DNA from: Chitinophagales bacterium
GTDB taxonomy: Bacteria; Bacteroidota; Bacteroidia; Chitinophagales; JADIYW01
Assembly (NCBI GenBank): GCA_020636535.1
Contig: JACJXT010000011.1
Coordinates: 1,612,001 to 1,676,000 of the forward strand
Length of the DNA: 64,000 nt
Reading direction: 5' to 3'
Shown one piece after another: positions 42,975 to 52,766 of the stretch. The notes under the pieces were generated by a model. That model did no database searches and had not been told where the DNA came from. It saw only the letters and a list, made by a program, of their open reading frames with translations. Position numbers and translations under genes: made by a program. Within the stretch, counting starts at the first letter, position 1; every line of letters begins with the position of its first letter.

Positions 42975-44774
42975 TTAAAAAAGTAATAAGTCATTTACTT
43001 TAGCTTCTATCGCTTCGTCTTTTTCTAAAATTGGTGCATGATGTGGTTTTACTCTTACATCTATAATTAAATTATCGCATTGCCAATGCTTATTGACTAT
43101 CTGTTCGTTTACACCATACATATCGTGAGATGGATTGCTTCTGGTAAACGCTATCCATAAAAAATTATTAAAATTATCAGCAAGATATTGACTATCATCA
43201 CATATAATAATTAATGGAATATTTTTAAGTGTTGCTATTTTATTTTTAGTGAAATATTCTAATCTTTTTATTTCAGTTTCGTAGTTTTCAAATGCATTAG
43301 TTTCAATTGCTAAAATGCCATCACTAATCATTCTAGGATTTTTAAATCCAATGGGTAAGTCAAAATCACTAGGAACTATTTTGTCTAAATTTCTAACAGC
43401 ATTACCACAAGCAGCAATTACAACTTTACTTCCTGTGTTTAATCCATCGCCAGAATAGTCTAGTGTATCAATAGTAGTATTGGTATAAAAATGTATATCT
43501 CTTTGTAAATTAATTCGTTCTAATATATGTTTAAAGAATGCTTCTTCATTATGAGTCGTTAAATTTTCATCATCACTTTTATTTGCAATAAATAAAAACT
43601 TAGCCAATGACAACTGTCCAGTTCCTAAAATTCTATTGGCAATAGTCAGCAATTCTTGTGGTCTACTTTCTTTGTAGTAAGGCGTATATCTTTCGCTACC
43701 AATTGCCAATAACAAAGGATGTACTCCAGCTGCATCTACAGCGTGTACTTCGTGTACGCCAGGAATTTCTTTGCTAATAGCACTACCAGTCATTTGATGA
43801 ATCATATTGCCAAAAGCAGTATCTTCTTGTGGTGGTCGTCCTACAACAGTAAAACTCCAAATAGCATTTTTTTTAGCATATACATTTTTTACACGCATTA
43901 CAGGAAAATCGTGCTTTAAAGAATAATATCCTAAATGGTCGCCAAAAGGTCCTTCTGGTTTATTTTCATTTGAATAGACTTCGCCCGTAATTACAAAATC
44001 GGAATCGGTGCTTAGCATAAAACCATCTTCATCATATAAGTAACGAAATCTTCTACCAGCCAAAACTCCAGCAAAAGTTAACTCAGAAATGGTTTCTGGC
44101 AAAGGCATTACAGCAGCAAAGCTATGTGCTGGTGGTCCTCCAACAAAAATAGATACTTTCATTGGTTCATTTTTTTTATTCCATTTTGTTTGATGAATAC
44201 CGATGCCTCTGTGTAGTTGATAATGCAATCCTATTTCTTTATTTAATATATAATTATTGCCACTTAGTTGTATTCTATACATACCTAAATTAGAATGCAT
44301 AACTCCAGTTTGGTCGGCATCTTCAGAATAAACTATAGGCAATGTAATAAAAGCACCGCCATCTTTTTTCCAACATTGAATTTGTGGTACATCTTCGATT
44401 TTAATTTTTTCAAACTGATGTTTATGCACTTTTTTAGGTAGTGCTTTCATTGCAGCAAACAGTAATCTTAAACTTTTAAGTGGTTGCTTAAATGCTTGTA
44501 TTGGATTGGTTTGCAATTGAATTAATGCTTTTACTTTTGGTAGCGTATCTCTAAAAATAAACTCGCTTCTTTCTGTAGTTCCAAATAGGTTAGATACTGC
44601 CTTGTATTTACAATCTTTGATATTTTCAAAAAGTATGGCTTTGCCTTTTGCTTCATGCACTCTAAGATGAATAGCTGCCATTTCTAAGTATGGATCAACT
44701 TCGTCTTTGATAACAAGTAAGTCGTTATGTTTTGCTAAATCATCAATACAATCTTGTAGCGAACGATAAGTCAT
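42975..44774 (-). CDS. UbiD family (prenylated-FMN) decarboxylase
   Basis: 599 residues from the ATG at 44774 (an in-frame TTG lies two codons up). UbiD-fold features: LPIVYSEDADQTGVMHSNLGMYRIQL, the Arg-rich HYQLHRGIGIHQTKW, then GEVYSNENKPEGPFGDHLGYYS, which carries the two Glu residues of the Glu-Arg-Glu/Asp catalytic set. Such enzymes reversibly decarboxylate aromatic or alpha,beta-unsaturated acids. The length (about 600) is that of the menaquinone/futalosine-linked and Bacteroidota UbiD forms rather than the short Fdc type. UbiX, needed for prFMN, is not adjacent. Confidence 0.87.
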   Translation of the reverse strand: MTYRSLQDCIDDLAKHNDLLVIKDEVDPYLEMAAIHLRVHEAKGKAILFENIKDCKYKAVSNLFGTTERSEFIFRDTLPKVKALIQLQTNPIQAFKQPLKSLRLLFAAMKALPKKVHKHQFEKIKIEDVPQIQCWKKDGGAFITLPIVYSEDADQTGVMHSNLGMYRIQLSGNNYILNKEIGLHYQLHRGIGIHQTKWNKKNEPMKVSIFVGGPPAHSFAAVMPLPETISELTFAGVLAGRRFRYLYDEDGFMLSTDSDFVITGEVYSNENKPEGPFGDHLGYYSLKHDFPVMRVKNVYAKKNAIWSFTVVGRPPQEDTAFGNMIHQMTGSAISKEIPGVHEVHAVDAAGVHPLLLAIGSERYTPYYKESRPQELLTIANRILGTGQLSLAKFLFIANKSDDENLTTHNEEAFFKHILERINLQRDIHFYTNTTIDTLDYSGDGLNTGSKVVIAACGNAVRNLDKIVPSDFDLPIGFKNPRMISDGILAIETNAFENYETEIKRLEYFTKNKIATLKNIPLIIICDDSQYLADNFNNFLWIAFTRSNPSHDMYGVNEQIVNKHWQCDNLIIDVRVKPHHAPILEKDEAIEAKVNDLLLF

Positions 44775-44783
44775 TAGCAATAT

Positions 44784-45812
44784 TTATTTATAAGTTTCAA
44801 TAAAATCTATAGCATCAGACTGAAATTGTAAATAATCTTCTGCATGAGGTAAATGAGCAGCTTCTAAATATTTGTTAGGATTGTAGTGTATATATGGTGT
44901 ACCAACAGCAATAGCATATTTTGAAGCTAAGTTATCTTTAGGTAATAAACCATCTTTTGCTCCCCAAATTAGTAACACTGGAATATCTATTTGAGATAGA
45001 AAAGGTGTTAAATCCATTTTAAAAATTGGTTCGTTATTATATTTCAATTTAATAGCAGATGCAATTTCATTTTTATACGCTTCGTCTAAATTTACATCTG
45101 GTATACTAGTATTTCTTCCTATTAATGTAAGTGGATTATAAATTACACCATTCGTATATCCCATATACTCTAAATGCTTTCTAAAATTTTCGTTAGTTAT
45201 AGTTGGATTTAAAGCATAATAGTTTTTTAAATTTTCCCAGAAAATAGCATTTGTATTATTGGCAATCATGGAATCGGCAAAATTCAATATAAAATTTACT
45301 GATAGTGCCATTCCATTTTTAGTATCATATGCTGGTGCTTCAGCAATAAGTCCGTTTATTTTATTTTGATGTGTAGTATCTAAGCAATAGTAAGTAGCAA
45401 GACCTCCTCCCCAACTAACTCCGTGTACAAAAACAGATTTAGCTTGCAACTCTGATTTTGTAAAATCGACTACCACATCTAGATCCTCAGCAAATTTTTC
45501 TATGGTAAAGTCTTCATCTTTAGCATTGCCTTGTGAAGCACTTGCACCTCTTTGGTCGTAAAATACACACTTATAGTTTTTTTCCATGAGTTCCCAATAC
45601 AAAAAATTCCTTTCTGTTTGAGCAGAGCCACCTGGTCCGCCATGTACAAAAACTATAGCAATATCACTATTTGGATTTCCTGTAACACGAACTGGAAGTG
45701 CTACATTATCAATACTTAAGAAATAATAATTGTCTAATGAGCCATTACTTTCTTTCTTACAAGAAATAAGTAGTAATATAGGTATAATGATGTATAGTAG
45801 TTTAGATTTCAT
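44784..45812 (-). CDS. alpha/beta hydrolase lipoprotein, prolyl-aminopeptidase-like
   Basis: 342 residues. Lipoprotein signal (MKSKLLYIIIPILLLISCKKE). Oxyanion motif FVHGGPGGSAQTERN, strand FYDQRGASAS, nucleophile elbow GVSWGG (Ser), acid in LIWGAKDGLLP and a His in EAAHLPHAEDY; the HGGPGG element is that of S33 peptidases. Attached to the envelope. It overlaps the preceding barrel gene by 1 bp (TAATG) and precedes ubiD by 9 bp. Confidence 0.85.
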   Translation of the reverse strand: MKSKLLYIIIPILLLISCKKESNGSLDNYYFLSIDNVALPVRVTGNPNSDIAIVFVHGGPGGSAQTERNFLYWELMEKNYKCVFYDQRGASASQGNAKDEDFTIEKFAEDLDVVVDFTKSELQAKSVFVHGVSWGGGLATYYCLDTTHQNKINGLIAEAPAYDTKNGMALSVNFILNFADSMIANNTNAIFWENLKNYYALNPTITNENFRKHLEYMGYTNGVIYNPLTLIGRNTSIPDVNLDEAYKNEIASAIKLKYNNEPIFKMDLTPFLSQIDIPVLLIWGAKDGLLPKDNLASKYAIAVGTPYIHYNPNKYLEAAHLPHAEDYLQFQSDAIDFIETYK

Positions 45813-46489
45813 TATTCATAATTTTTTCTAATGATAAATGCCAAGCCAATTTGAGCTGTAATGTGTCTAACCCAATTTTGATTTTCTGGATAGGTATAGA
45901 ATACACCAAATCCTGCAAAAACATTTAATGGAATTTCTACTTTTTTACTAAAATCATAGCCACCATAAAATTTTCCACCTAGTAAGAATTTAGAAAAACC
46001 TTTGTGAATTTTTTCAAAAGATCCATCATCATTTTGTTTATAGGTTGGTGCATTTAATTTTGCATAATACATACCTACATCTAAGTTGAGTTCTGCGTAA
46101 AAACCTCTAGGAGCTGTATGTCGATATACAATAGAAGGAACAAACATTAAACCTGTGTGATATCTTTCTCTATAAATAAATCCAAACGATGGTTTGATGT
46201 ATAAATCTCTTTCAGAATACACTATATCATACTTAGATTTTCTAGCAGTTTCTTTTGTTTTAGCCATAATTTTAAAGTAGCAGAAATAATTCATTCCTAG
46301 ATTTACTGTTATTGGCTTGAATAATCCTACATCTGCAATAGCTTCTGTACCAAATATTGTTTTTCTATACTTATAGTTATCTGTATTTAACAAGCTATCG
46401 TAATAACTTGGATAATTTTGACTATAAACAACACTTATACAACTAATTAGTATAACTTGGAATAATATAGGTTTTAGTTTGAATAACAT
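45812..46489 (-). CDS. exported beta-barrel-like protein, unknown function
   Basis: 225 residues from the ATG at 46489 (MLFKLKPILFQVILISCISVVYSQ, signal peptide); the frame continues to a TTG at 46510. Alternating aromatic strands (YIKPSFGFIYRERYHTGLMFVPSIVYRH, KFYGGYDFSKKVEIPLNVFAGFGVFYTY) indicate a small outer-membrane barrel. I recognise no family. It sits between ribE and the hydrolase lipoprotein in the same run. Confidence 0.62.
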   Translation of the reverse strand: MLFKLKPILFQVILISCISVVYSQNYPSYYDSLLNTDNYKYRKTIFGTEAIADVGLFKPITVNLGMNYFCYFKIMAKTKETARKSKYDIVYSERDLYIKPSFGFIYRERYHTGLMFVPSIVYRHTAPRGFYAELNLDVGMYYAKLNAPTYKQNDDGSFEKIHKGFSKFLLGGKFYGGYDFSKKVEIPLNVFAGFGVFYTYPENQNWVRHITAQIGLAFIIRKNYE

Positions 46490-46532
46490 ATGACTAAAAT
46501 AGAAAGCCAAGTTAAAAAAAATATAGGAGATA

Positions 46533-47120
46533 TTACTGATAATGTTGCATTAATCGTTCTACATATTTTCCAATAATATCGAACTCTATATTTACTATGC
46601 TGTTTTCTTGATAAGTGTGAAAAATAGTATATTCATATGTGTAAGGAATAATGGCTACTTTAAATGTGTTTTTCTTTGCTTTTACTACTGTTAAGCTTGT
46701 GCCATCGACACAAATAGAACCTTTGTTTACTAATTTAAACTTTGGCTTTTTTATTTTAAACAAAAACTCATGACTGCCTTCTTTTTCTTTTATTTTAATG
46801 AGTTTAGCTGTTTGATCTACATGACCTTGTACCATATGTCCATCTAATCTTGCACCACTAATCATTGCTCTTTCAAGATTTACAATATCTCCAATTTGTA
46901 GTTGACCGAGATTAGTAATGTCTAGTGTTTCTTTAATTGCAGTAACCGTATAAGTATTTCCTTTTTTAGCTACAACAGTTAGGCACACACCATTATGTGC
47001 TACGCTTTGGTCTATTTGTAGTTCATTAGTAAAATCTGCTTCTATAGTAAAATGAATATTGCTGTCATCTTTTTTAATGCCAACAACTGTGCCTATTGTT
47101 TCTATAATACCTGTAAACAT
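46533..47120 (-). CDS. ribE: riboflavin synthase alpha subunit
   Basis: 195 residues, two homologous lumazine-binding barrels in tandem: first MFTGIIETIGTV...VAHNGVCLTVV, second GHMVQGHVDQTAKL...VNKGSICVDGTSLTVV. Dismutates two 6,7-dimethyl-8-ribityllumazine molecules to riboflavin. Its ATG overlaps the stop of the upstream T9SS gene by 1 bp. Confidence 0.95.
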   Translation of the reverse strand: MFTGIIETIGTVVGIKKDDSNIHFTIEADFTNELQIDQSVAHNGVCLTVVAKKGNTYTVTAIKETLDITNLGQLQIGDIVNLERAMISGARLDGHMVQGHVDQTAKLIKIKEKEGSHEFLFKIKKPKFKLVNKGSICVDGTSLTVVKAKKNTFKVAIIPYTYEYTIFHTYQENSIVNIEFDIIGKYVERLMQHYQ

Positions 47121-49795
47121 TATTCTCTAAATAAATGTATGTAACCACTTAAAGGTGTACTCAATTTTTGTAATCCGTTTGATGTTTGATAGTATACATC
47201 GCATACATAATAGTAGACTGCTGTATTTAGTACACTACCATTTTTGCTATCTGTTCCATCCCAATTAATATTTGGATCATTGGTTTCAAAAACTAAATTT
47301 CCCCAACGATTAAATACTTTAAAATCTATTTTTGCAACACCACCATAAGGTAAAATTGGCGTAAATAAGTCGTTGCTTCCATCATTATTTGGAGTGAATG
47401 CATTTGGTAAATTATAAACTGGACAGTCATCTACACAAACAGTATTAGAAACATTTGTTTTACCACTTTTTCCAATAGTTTGTATGTAATAGCAACCTGC
47501 TACAGATAAATCTAAAATATGTGTATATGCTAAGATATCAATCTTACCAAATGAATCTAACAAAACAAAACTGCTAGTATTTGGTGCTTTGTAGTAAATT
47601 TTAGTTTGTACAATAACACTAGTATCGCAATCTGTATTATAATTCCAAACTAAATAATTAATATACTCGTTTTTAGTTAGATTATCATCATTGCAATAAT
47701 TAGTAACAACAAGTGTTGGACTACAAGGTGTAATGGTATCAATAGGAATAACACAAGCTTCTTGCGAGAAATTAATAAGTGGTTCTTTTAATCCAGCTTG
47801 ATTGTATTTTCCAATGGCTTCAATTTTGTAGCAGTACAAAGAGTCATTAATTAAACCAGTATCTTTAAATGAAGTTGTAGTAATTGTATCTATAATAACA
47901 TAAGTAAGCGTACTTGGATCTTTTCTATATACTACAAAAGTATCATTTTGCCAAGGTACTTGATAACTCCAGCTTAAATCGGCAGATTTAAAATTTGGAG
48001 TAGTAGTAAGATATACACTAGATGCAGGATTAGTAAAACCAAGCGTATCTCCTCCTCTAACAATTAATTGTACATTGTAAGTATAAGCTAAATTTGTTGT
48101 ATTTAAATTGGTATCTAAAAAAGAAGTATCATTAATATCAGAATAAGTATTAAAAGTATCTGATTTTATTAAGGTATAATTTGTACCGTTTATACCTTCT
48201 GCTCTATACAAGTTAATAATATATGGACCAGAATTGATGATAGTATCTAATTCTTCTGCAAAAGGTCTAGACCACTCAACATAAATAATTCCATTTGTAG
48301 CATCTGTACTACGCACATCTACATTGTATAGAATTGGAAAACTAATTGGATAGTTGATACACTCTTCTTCTGATGGTAAACTAGAAAATGCATTAATCGT
48401 AACACCAGCATTAGACACATCACCAAATTCTGCTCTTACAATATAACTGTAATCGTTGCCAGGAATTAAACCATTATCGTTATAATAGTAGTTATTAGTA
48501 GTAGCAATTTGCGTATATCCTAAACTTGCTAAATCTGTAGAACAAGAATCAATTATAGTACCACAACCTGTTTTTCTCCAAACAGTGAATTTTAAAAACT
48601 TACTATTATCAGCACAAGTATATAAACTATCCCAAGTTAATTGTACAGTGCCATTTGATGGATTAAAGACACTTTGTAATTGTGGTGCTGGTGGTAATAC
48701 TTTAATGAATAAAGTTTTTATGTCGACTAATGGTGGCGAATTAAAGTTATCTTCTGCTTTAAATAGTACTTGATATTCATTTTTGTTGATGTGAGTACAA
48801 TTTGTAGCCCAATAAAAATGACCACTAATTGGATTTCCTGCACTACCAACTGTAAATACAGAAGGAGAACTTGCTACGCTAAAAGAAGAACCATTGGCTA
48901 TTAAAGTAACCAATTGTCCAATATCTGGATCAGTAGCAGAGACATTAAACTCTACAGTATCGCCAGCAACAATACAAATATCATCAGGTATGGTTAGTAC
49001 TGGTGGTTTATTATTAGTTGCTTCTACAAAAATCTGCATATCTCTAATAACAGTTCCGAATAAAATACCATTTCTGTACTCTTCAACAATAAATGCAATA
49101 TTATAGATGCCTTGTTGCTTAGGAACATCCCATCTTATTTCACCGTTCCTACTATCAATAGTAAAATTATTATCTGGTCCTGGTGAAATTTGATTTGGAT
49201 ATCGATAATTACCAACCGGATTTCCACGAGATTGTAGTGGCGGAATTAATCTAAATACCAAGCTATCACCATCAGCATCAAAAGCATTTGGATTATGAAT
49301 AAATACTTGGTTGACATTGGCATAATCGATTGGTGGATTGTATAAAATTGGTGAGTTGTTATAGCCAATTATATTTGGGTCCAATATTTTTACTGAATCT
49401 TCTAGATAAAATAAAGTATTGACAGAGTTAGACATATTAATAATGTTTTCTACTCTATTTGGATCGCTTACTCCAACTACATAGGTAGCTGGTCCTGAAT
49501 AGGTATGTAAACCTCTATAAATATTATGTTTTATATCTGGAGCAATTAATGTTTCAGTTAACCTTGGCAATGAGTCGAATGTACCATCTCCCCATATTAT
49601 ATATAATTTATCTCTATCCGCATCGCTACTAATTCCACTTATTTTAGTATAAGTGTTTATCGTAAACTCGTAAGTAAAGCCAGTAACATGTTTATATACA
49701 ATTTCACCAGCTCTGTTGTGTGTAGCTAAAACAGTTTGACTGAATACTAATAATAGTATGAGTAATGATATAATTTTTTTTATATTATTCATCAT
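47120..49795 (-). CDS. large secreted protein with gliding-motility type C-terminal domain (T9SS type B)
   Basis: 891 residues. Signal peptide (KIISLLILLLVFSQTVLA); an N-terminal region with cadherin/PKD-like features (NPNAFDADGDSLVFRLIPP, SATDPDIGQLVTL, FKAEDNFNSPP), several FN3-like modules with V.R and Y.V.A strands, and a terminal NLPNAFTPNNDGSNDLFTPI...FNRWGNLVFET..INWDGTD, the CHU_C/gliding-associated domain used as a type B T9SS signal. Cell-surface or secreted; may act as an adhesin. No catalytic domain is visible. Confidence 0.83.
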   Translation of the reverse strand: MMNNIKKIISLLILLLVFSQTVLATHNRAGEIVYKHVTGFTYEFTINTYTKISGISSDADRDKLYIIWGDGTFDSLPRLTETLIAPDIKHNIYRGLHTYSGPATYVVGVSDPNRVENIINMSNSVNTLFYLEDSVKILDPNIIGYNNSPILYNPPIDYANVNQVFIHNPNAFDADGDSLVFRLIPPLQSRGNPVGNYRYPNQISPGPDNNFTIDSRNGEIRWDVPKQQGIYNIAFIVEEYRNGILFGTVIRDMQIFVEATNNKPPVLTIPDDICIVAGDTVEFNVSATDPDIGQLVTLIANGSSFSVASSPSVFTVGSAGNPISGHFYWATNCTHINKNEYQVLFKAEDNFNSPPLVDIKTLFIKVLPPAPQLQSVFNPSNGTVQLTWDSLYTCADNSKFLKFTVWRKTGCGTIIDSCSTDLASLGYTQIATTNNYYYNDNGLIPGNDYSYIVRAEFGDVSNAGVTINAFSSLPSEEECINYPISFPILYNVDVRSTDATNGIIYVEWSRPFAEELDTIINSGPYIINLYRAEGINGTNYTLIKSDTFNTYSDINDTSFLDTNLNTTNLAYTYNVQLIVRGGDTLGFTNPASSVYLTTTPNFKSADLSWSYQVPWQNDTFVVYRKDPSTLTYVIIDTITTTSFKDTGLINDSLYCYKIEAIGKYNQAGLKEPLINFSQEACVIPIDTITPCSPTLVVTNYCNDDNLTKNEYINYLVWNYNTDCDTSVIVQTKIYYKAPNTSSFVLLDSFGKIDILAYTHILDLSVAGCYYIQTIGKSGKTNVSNTVCVDDCPVYNLPNAFTPNNDGSNDLFTPILPYGGVAKIDFKVFNRWGNLVFETNDPNINWDGTDSKNGSVLNTAVYYYVCDVYYQTSNGLQKLSTPLSGYIHLFRE

Positions 49796-49857
49796 AAGTA
49801 AGATGAGATAAAGATAGCTTAGGTTTTATCTAAAAAAAAATAAATTGCTATAAAAAA

Positions 49858-50898
49858 TTAAGGTGCTGGATTAGGAAATTCTAAATGTATTTGTTCTATT
49901 GCTTTATAAGCATCATCAGATAATTGAATATTTATAGTGTTAATGTTTTCTTTTAGCTGTTCTACAGAAGTTGCTCCAATAATATTTGCTGTTAAAAAAT
50001 CTCTGGTATTGATAAATGCTAAAGCCATTTGTGCTAAAGAAAGATTGATTTCTTTTGCTAAAGTTCCGTATTTTTCTACCGCTTTCATTGTATTTGGATG
50101 TGAATATCTAGTAAAGTAATTTGGAAACAGCGTATATCTAGTTCCATTTGGTTTGTTTCCTCCTAAATATTTGTTTGTTAATAATCCGCCTGCTAATGGA
50201 GAATAAGCTAATAAACCTACGCTTTCTCGAATAGCCATTTCAGATAAGCCAATTTCAAAAGTTCTGTTGATTAAATTATATGGATTTTGAATACTTACTA
50301 TTTTTGGAAGATTGTACTTTTCTGCATAGTTTAAATACTGCATCATTCCCCAAGGTGTTTCATTAGACAAACCAATGTATCTTATTTTTCCTTCTTGAAT
50401 AAAACCTTGTAGTGTTTCTAATGTTTCTTGAAAATTAGTTATAGCATCATCAGATTTGTGTCTATAACCTAAACTTCCAAAATAATTGGTAGGTCGCTCT
50501 GGCCAATGCAGTTGATATAAATCAATATAATCGGTTTGTAATCTTTTTAAACTATTGTGTAATGCTTCAGTAATATGTGCTTTGGTAAACGAAGGATTTT
50601 TTCTGATGTGCTGTACAAAAGCACCAGGTCCAGCTACTTTTGATGCAATGATTAAATCATCTCTTTTCTTTCTTTTATTGAGCCAAGTACCAATATATGT
50701 TTCTGTTCTTCCTTGAGTTTCGGCTTTTGCAGGCACAGCATACAATTCAGCAGTATCTATAAAGTTGATTTGGTTGTTGGTAGCATACTCTAATTGCTCG
50801 TGAGCTTCTTGTTCGGTGTTCTGCTCTCCCCAAGTCATTGTACCTAAACAAATTTTACTAACTTTTATATTGGTATTTCCTAAATTACTGTACTGCAT
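49858..50898 (-). CDS. NADP-dependent aldo/keto reductase (Tas/YghZ type)
   Basis: 346 residues. TIM-barrel AKR with Asp and Tyr in FIDTAELYAVP, Lys in IIASKVAGPG, the His-containing LYQLHWPERP and an NADP-binding C-terminal NIIGATSVEQLKENI. The MTWGEQNTEQEAHEQLEYA element is close to the Tas branch. Physiological substrate unknown. 62 bp upstream of the type B T9SS gene on the same strand. Confidence 0.9.
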   Translation of the reverse strand: MQYSNLGNTNIKVSKICLGTMTWGEQNTEQEAHEQLEYATNNQINFIDTAELYAVPAKAETQGRTETYIGTWLNKRKKRDDLIIASKVAGPGAFVQHIRKNPSFTKAHITEALHNSLKRLQTDYIDLYQLHWPERPTNYFGSLGYRHKSDDAITNFQETLETLQGFIQEGKIRYIGLSNETPWGMMQYLNYAEKYNLPKIVSIQNPYNLINRTFEIGLSEMAIRESVGLLAYSPLAGGLLTNKYLGGNKPNGTRYTLFPNYFTRYSHPNTMKAVEKYGTLAKEINLSLAQMALAFINTRDFLTANIIGATSVEQLKENINTINIQLSDDAYKAIEQIHLEFPNPAP

Positions 50899-50926
50899 TT
50901 TTTGTTTGATTTTTAATTGTTATTCT

Positions 50927-51028
50927 ATGTACTTTTCTTCTAAACGAATGTTAAGTTCTTGCTTATAATTAAAACACTTTGGCATTTTAAATGCTCCACT
51001 TAAAGATTTGACTATTGGATTAATTTTT
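50927..51028 (-). pseudogene. possible remnant of a VapB-like antitoxin C terminus
   Basis: In a frame different from the 50-codon gene just upstream, the reverse strand reads INPIVKSLSGAFKMP, then FNYKQELNIRLEEKYIE and a stop near 50928. This ending looks like the tail of AbrB/VapB-type antitoxins. No start or DNA-binding domain is found, so it is at best a remnant. Confidence 0.25.
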
Positions 51029-51181
51029 TTACTTTGATATTTCAAGTTTTCTCTTTTCAAAATATTTTTTAATTTGCTCAAAATCCATATCCTTTATATC
51101 TATAGAAATTTTATCGCGAACCTCTCGCATAAACTCAACTGCTTTAAAGTCTTTAATTACTTTACCTTTCTTATTCTTCAT
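51029..51181 (-). CDS. short partner protein of the PIN toxin, probable antitoxin
   Basis: 50 residues starting MKNKKGKVIKDFKAVEFM, then REVRDKISIDIKDMDFEQIKKYF. It overlaps the 3' end of the PIN gene by 11 bp. Small proteins of the form 'KxFDxVxxMRxxRDxISxDIxxMxxEQxxxYF' are commonly found next to PIN toxins and are believed to be their antitoxins; here the order is toxin first. The assignment rests on position and on that pattern. Confidence 0.68.
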   Translation of the reverse strand: MKNKKGKVIKDFKAVEFMREVRDKISIDIKDMDFEQIKKYFEKRKLEISK

Positions 51182-51641
51182 AATTTACAATATCTTTTGG
51201 TGAACGAATATCAATTTGTGCATATCCTAATTTTAAGTTCACTGCATTATATCCTCTTATTCTAAGAATATTTACAATATGTTTAAAATTCCAACTTACT
51301 AATACATCTGCTTTATTGATAGTTGCTAAAGCAATATGAAAACAGTCTTCTCTACTTGTTTTCCCTACAACATTTTCTGTAATATAAGTATCAGCAAGTT
51401 TTACAACTTCTTCTGTGAGTTCTACTCTTCTTTTTAAATTATTTGGTATTGTTTCTAATAAATCCCGAACTTGTTTTGGAGCATTTAATAATTCATCTTC
51501 TGTTACAGAAGAATACATTATATCATACCTTGAGTTAGCCAAATTGTCAAATAATGCTTGTGTCTCTTTAGCAAACTCTATATCAAAATAACCTCCAATT
51601 ACAGAAGTATCAACATACAAGGTTATTCTTTTAAAATTCAT
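51171..51641 (-). CDS. PIN-domain toxin-like ribonuclease
   Basis: 156 residues, one PIN domain: first Asp in LYVDTSVIGGYFD, conserved Glu in SSVTEDELLNAP, and the second acidic cluster SREDCFHIALATINKADVLVSWNFKHIVN. Four acidic residues hold Mg2+ and cut RNA in VapC-type toxins. A -7 box (TAACTTTG) ends 4 bp before the ATG. Forms a pair with the overlapping 50-residue gene. Confidence 0.87.
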   Translation of the reverse strand: MNFKRITLYVDTSVIGGYFDIEFAKETQALFDNLANSRYDIMYSSVTEDELLNAPKQVRDLLETIPNNLKRRVELTEEVVKLADTYITENVVGKTSREDCFHIALATINKADVLVSWNFKHIVNILRIRGYNAVNLKLGYAQIDIRSPKDIVNYEE

Positions 51642-51645
51642 AAAA

Positions 51646-51653
51646 CAAAGTTA
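51646..51653 (-). promoter_or_regulatory. -7 promoter box for the PIN gene
   Basis: TAACTTTG on the reverse strand, an exact TAnnTTTG match, with only TTTT between it and the ATG at 51641; predicts a leaderless mRNA. Confidence 0.5.
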
Positions 51654-51722
51654 TCAAATTTATTTTACACGAGTTTTAAATTACAAACCTATATTTTAGA
51701 AATTATTTAGAAGCTCTATTGC

Positions 51723-52658
51723 TTAGAAATTAAAATTAACTATTGGTGTAATTACAAATTTTCTAGTTAATCCGTCTGGTCTAACATCACGAGTAATTAC
51801 TGGAGCACCACCTGTTACACCAATTTGAACCATGTCGTTAATATTGTATTTAAACAAACCTGTGATATTTAAAGTATGCCCTTTAGAACCATTTAATGCA
51901 AAGATATCTCCATTATCAAATTCTATTTCATCATTTTGAATGTGATAAATATACAATGCACCAGCACCAAACTCAAACTTTTTAATTTGGAATACTTTAT
52001 CTAAACGAGCAGTAAAATCGCCTTTTCTATTAAAGCTATAAGCGTTATAATCTGCAATAGTTGGATGAGAGAAACTAGAGTTTCTATTGATATTAATTAA
52101 TGGTTGTTGATAACCAACTGCTGCACTAAGCGTACCTAATTTACAGTGAAATTGATAATTAAATCCAACTAAAAAATCGAAAGTACCTAAAGAACTTTGA
52201 AAGTACATTGGTAAATCTTGATGAAAGTCTTTAAATGCACCTCTGTTTGTAGCAAATTTTCCACCTAAGTTTAAGAAAAACTCGTGTTTATCTGTTTTGT
52301 TGATGAAGTTAGTACTGTGTACAATATAAACATCGCCCATACCTATTTTAGAAACGGCACTATTTCTTGCAACATTAGCTGTAGCTTTAACACTTAAAAC
52401 ACTATGTGGTGTAGTTTGAATGCCAACTTCTACAAAAGGTGTAAAAATATAAGTTTTTTCTTCGCCTAAAGCTTGTGTTAAACCGATATTGACATATTTA
52501 AAACCTCTTTCTTTTTCAGTTGAAGTTGAGTCGTTGCTTGGTTTGTTGTAGTGTGTATTACTACCAGTAGTACAGATACCTGCATCGCTACAACCTTGAC
52601 TAAATGAACTTTTAATGCTTATAAAAGCCACAGCATATAATAATAAATGCTTATACAT
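51723..52658 (-). CDS. exported outer-membrane-like protein
   Basis: 311 residues from the ATG at 52658; the frame extends to a TTG at 52688. Signal peptide MYKHLLLYAVAFISIKSSFSQ, then a Cys-rich start (GCSDAGICTTGSN) and regular amphipathic strands ending in Phe (ITPIVNFNF), as in outer-membrane channels of the FadL/transporter type. 'GCSDAGxCTxG' starts are common in Bacteroidota barrel proteins near metal-related loci, but function cannot be assigned. Confidence 0.6.
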   Translation of the reverse strand: MYKHLLLYAVAFISIKSSFSQGCSDAGICTTGSNTHYNKPSNDSTSTEKERGFKYVNIGLTQALGEEKTYIFTPFVEVGIQTTPHSVLSVKATANVARNSAVSKIGMGDVYIVHSTNFINKTDKHEFFLNLGGKFATNRGAFKDFHQDLPMYFQSSLGTFDFLVGFNYQFHCKLGTLSAAVGYQQPLININRNSSFSHPTIADYNAYSFNRKGDFTARLDKVFQIKKFEFGAGALYIYHIQNDEIEFDNGDIFALNGSKGHTLNITGLFKYNINDMVQIGVTGGAPVITRDVRPDGLTRKFVITPIVNFNF

Positions 52659-52673
52659 AAGATATTTTTTGTG

Positions 52674-52681
52674 CAAAGGTA
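52674..52681 (-). promoter_or_regulatory. -7 promoter box for the outer-membrane-like gene
   Basis: TACCTTTG on the reverse strand, exact TAnnTTTG, 15 bp before the ATG at 52658. It overlaps the longer frame's TTG region, which supports the shorter start. Confidence 0.55.
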
Positions 52682-52755
52682 GCAACAAGTATTTAAAAAG
52701 CTAAAAATCGTATTATCGTAGGATTATGTTGATATTAATTTTGAATGATAATAGT

Positions 52756-52763
52756 TAGCTTTG
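52756..52763 (+). promoter_or_regulatory. -7 promoter box for the SET gene
   Basis: TAGCTTTG, exact TAnnTTTG, ending 3 bp before the ATG at 52767; a leaderless transcript is expected. Confidence 0.5.
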
Positions 52764-52766
52764 TGT

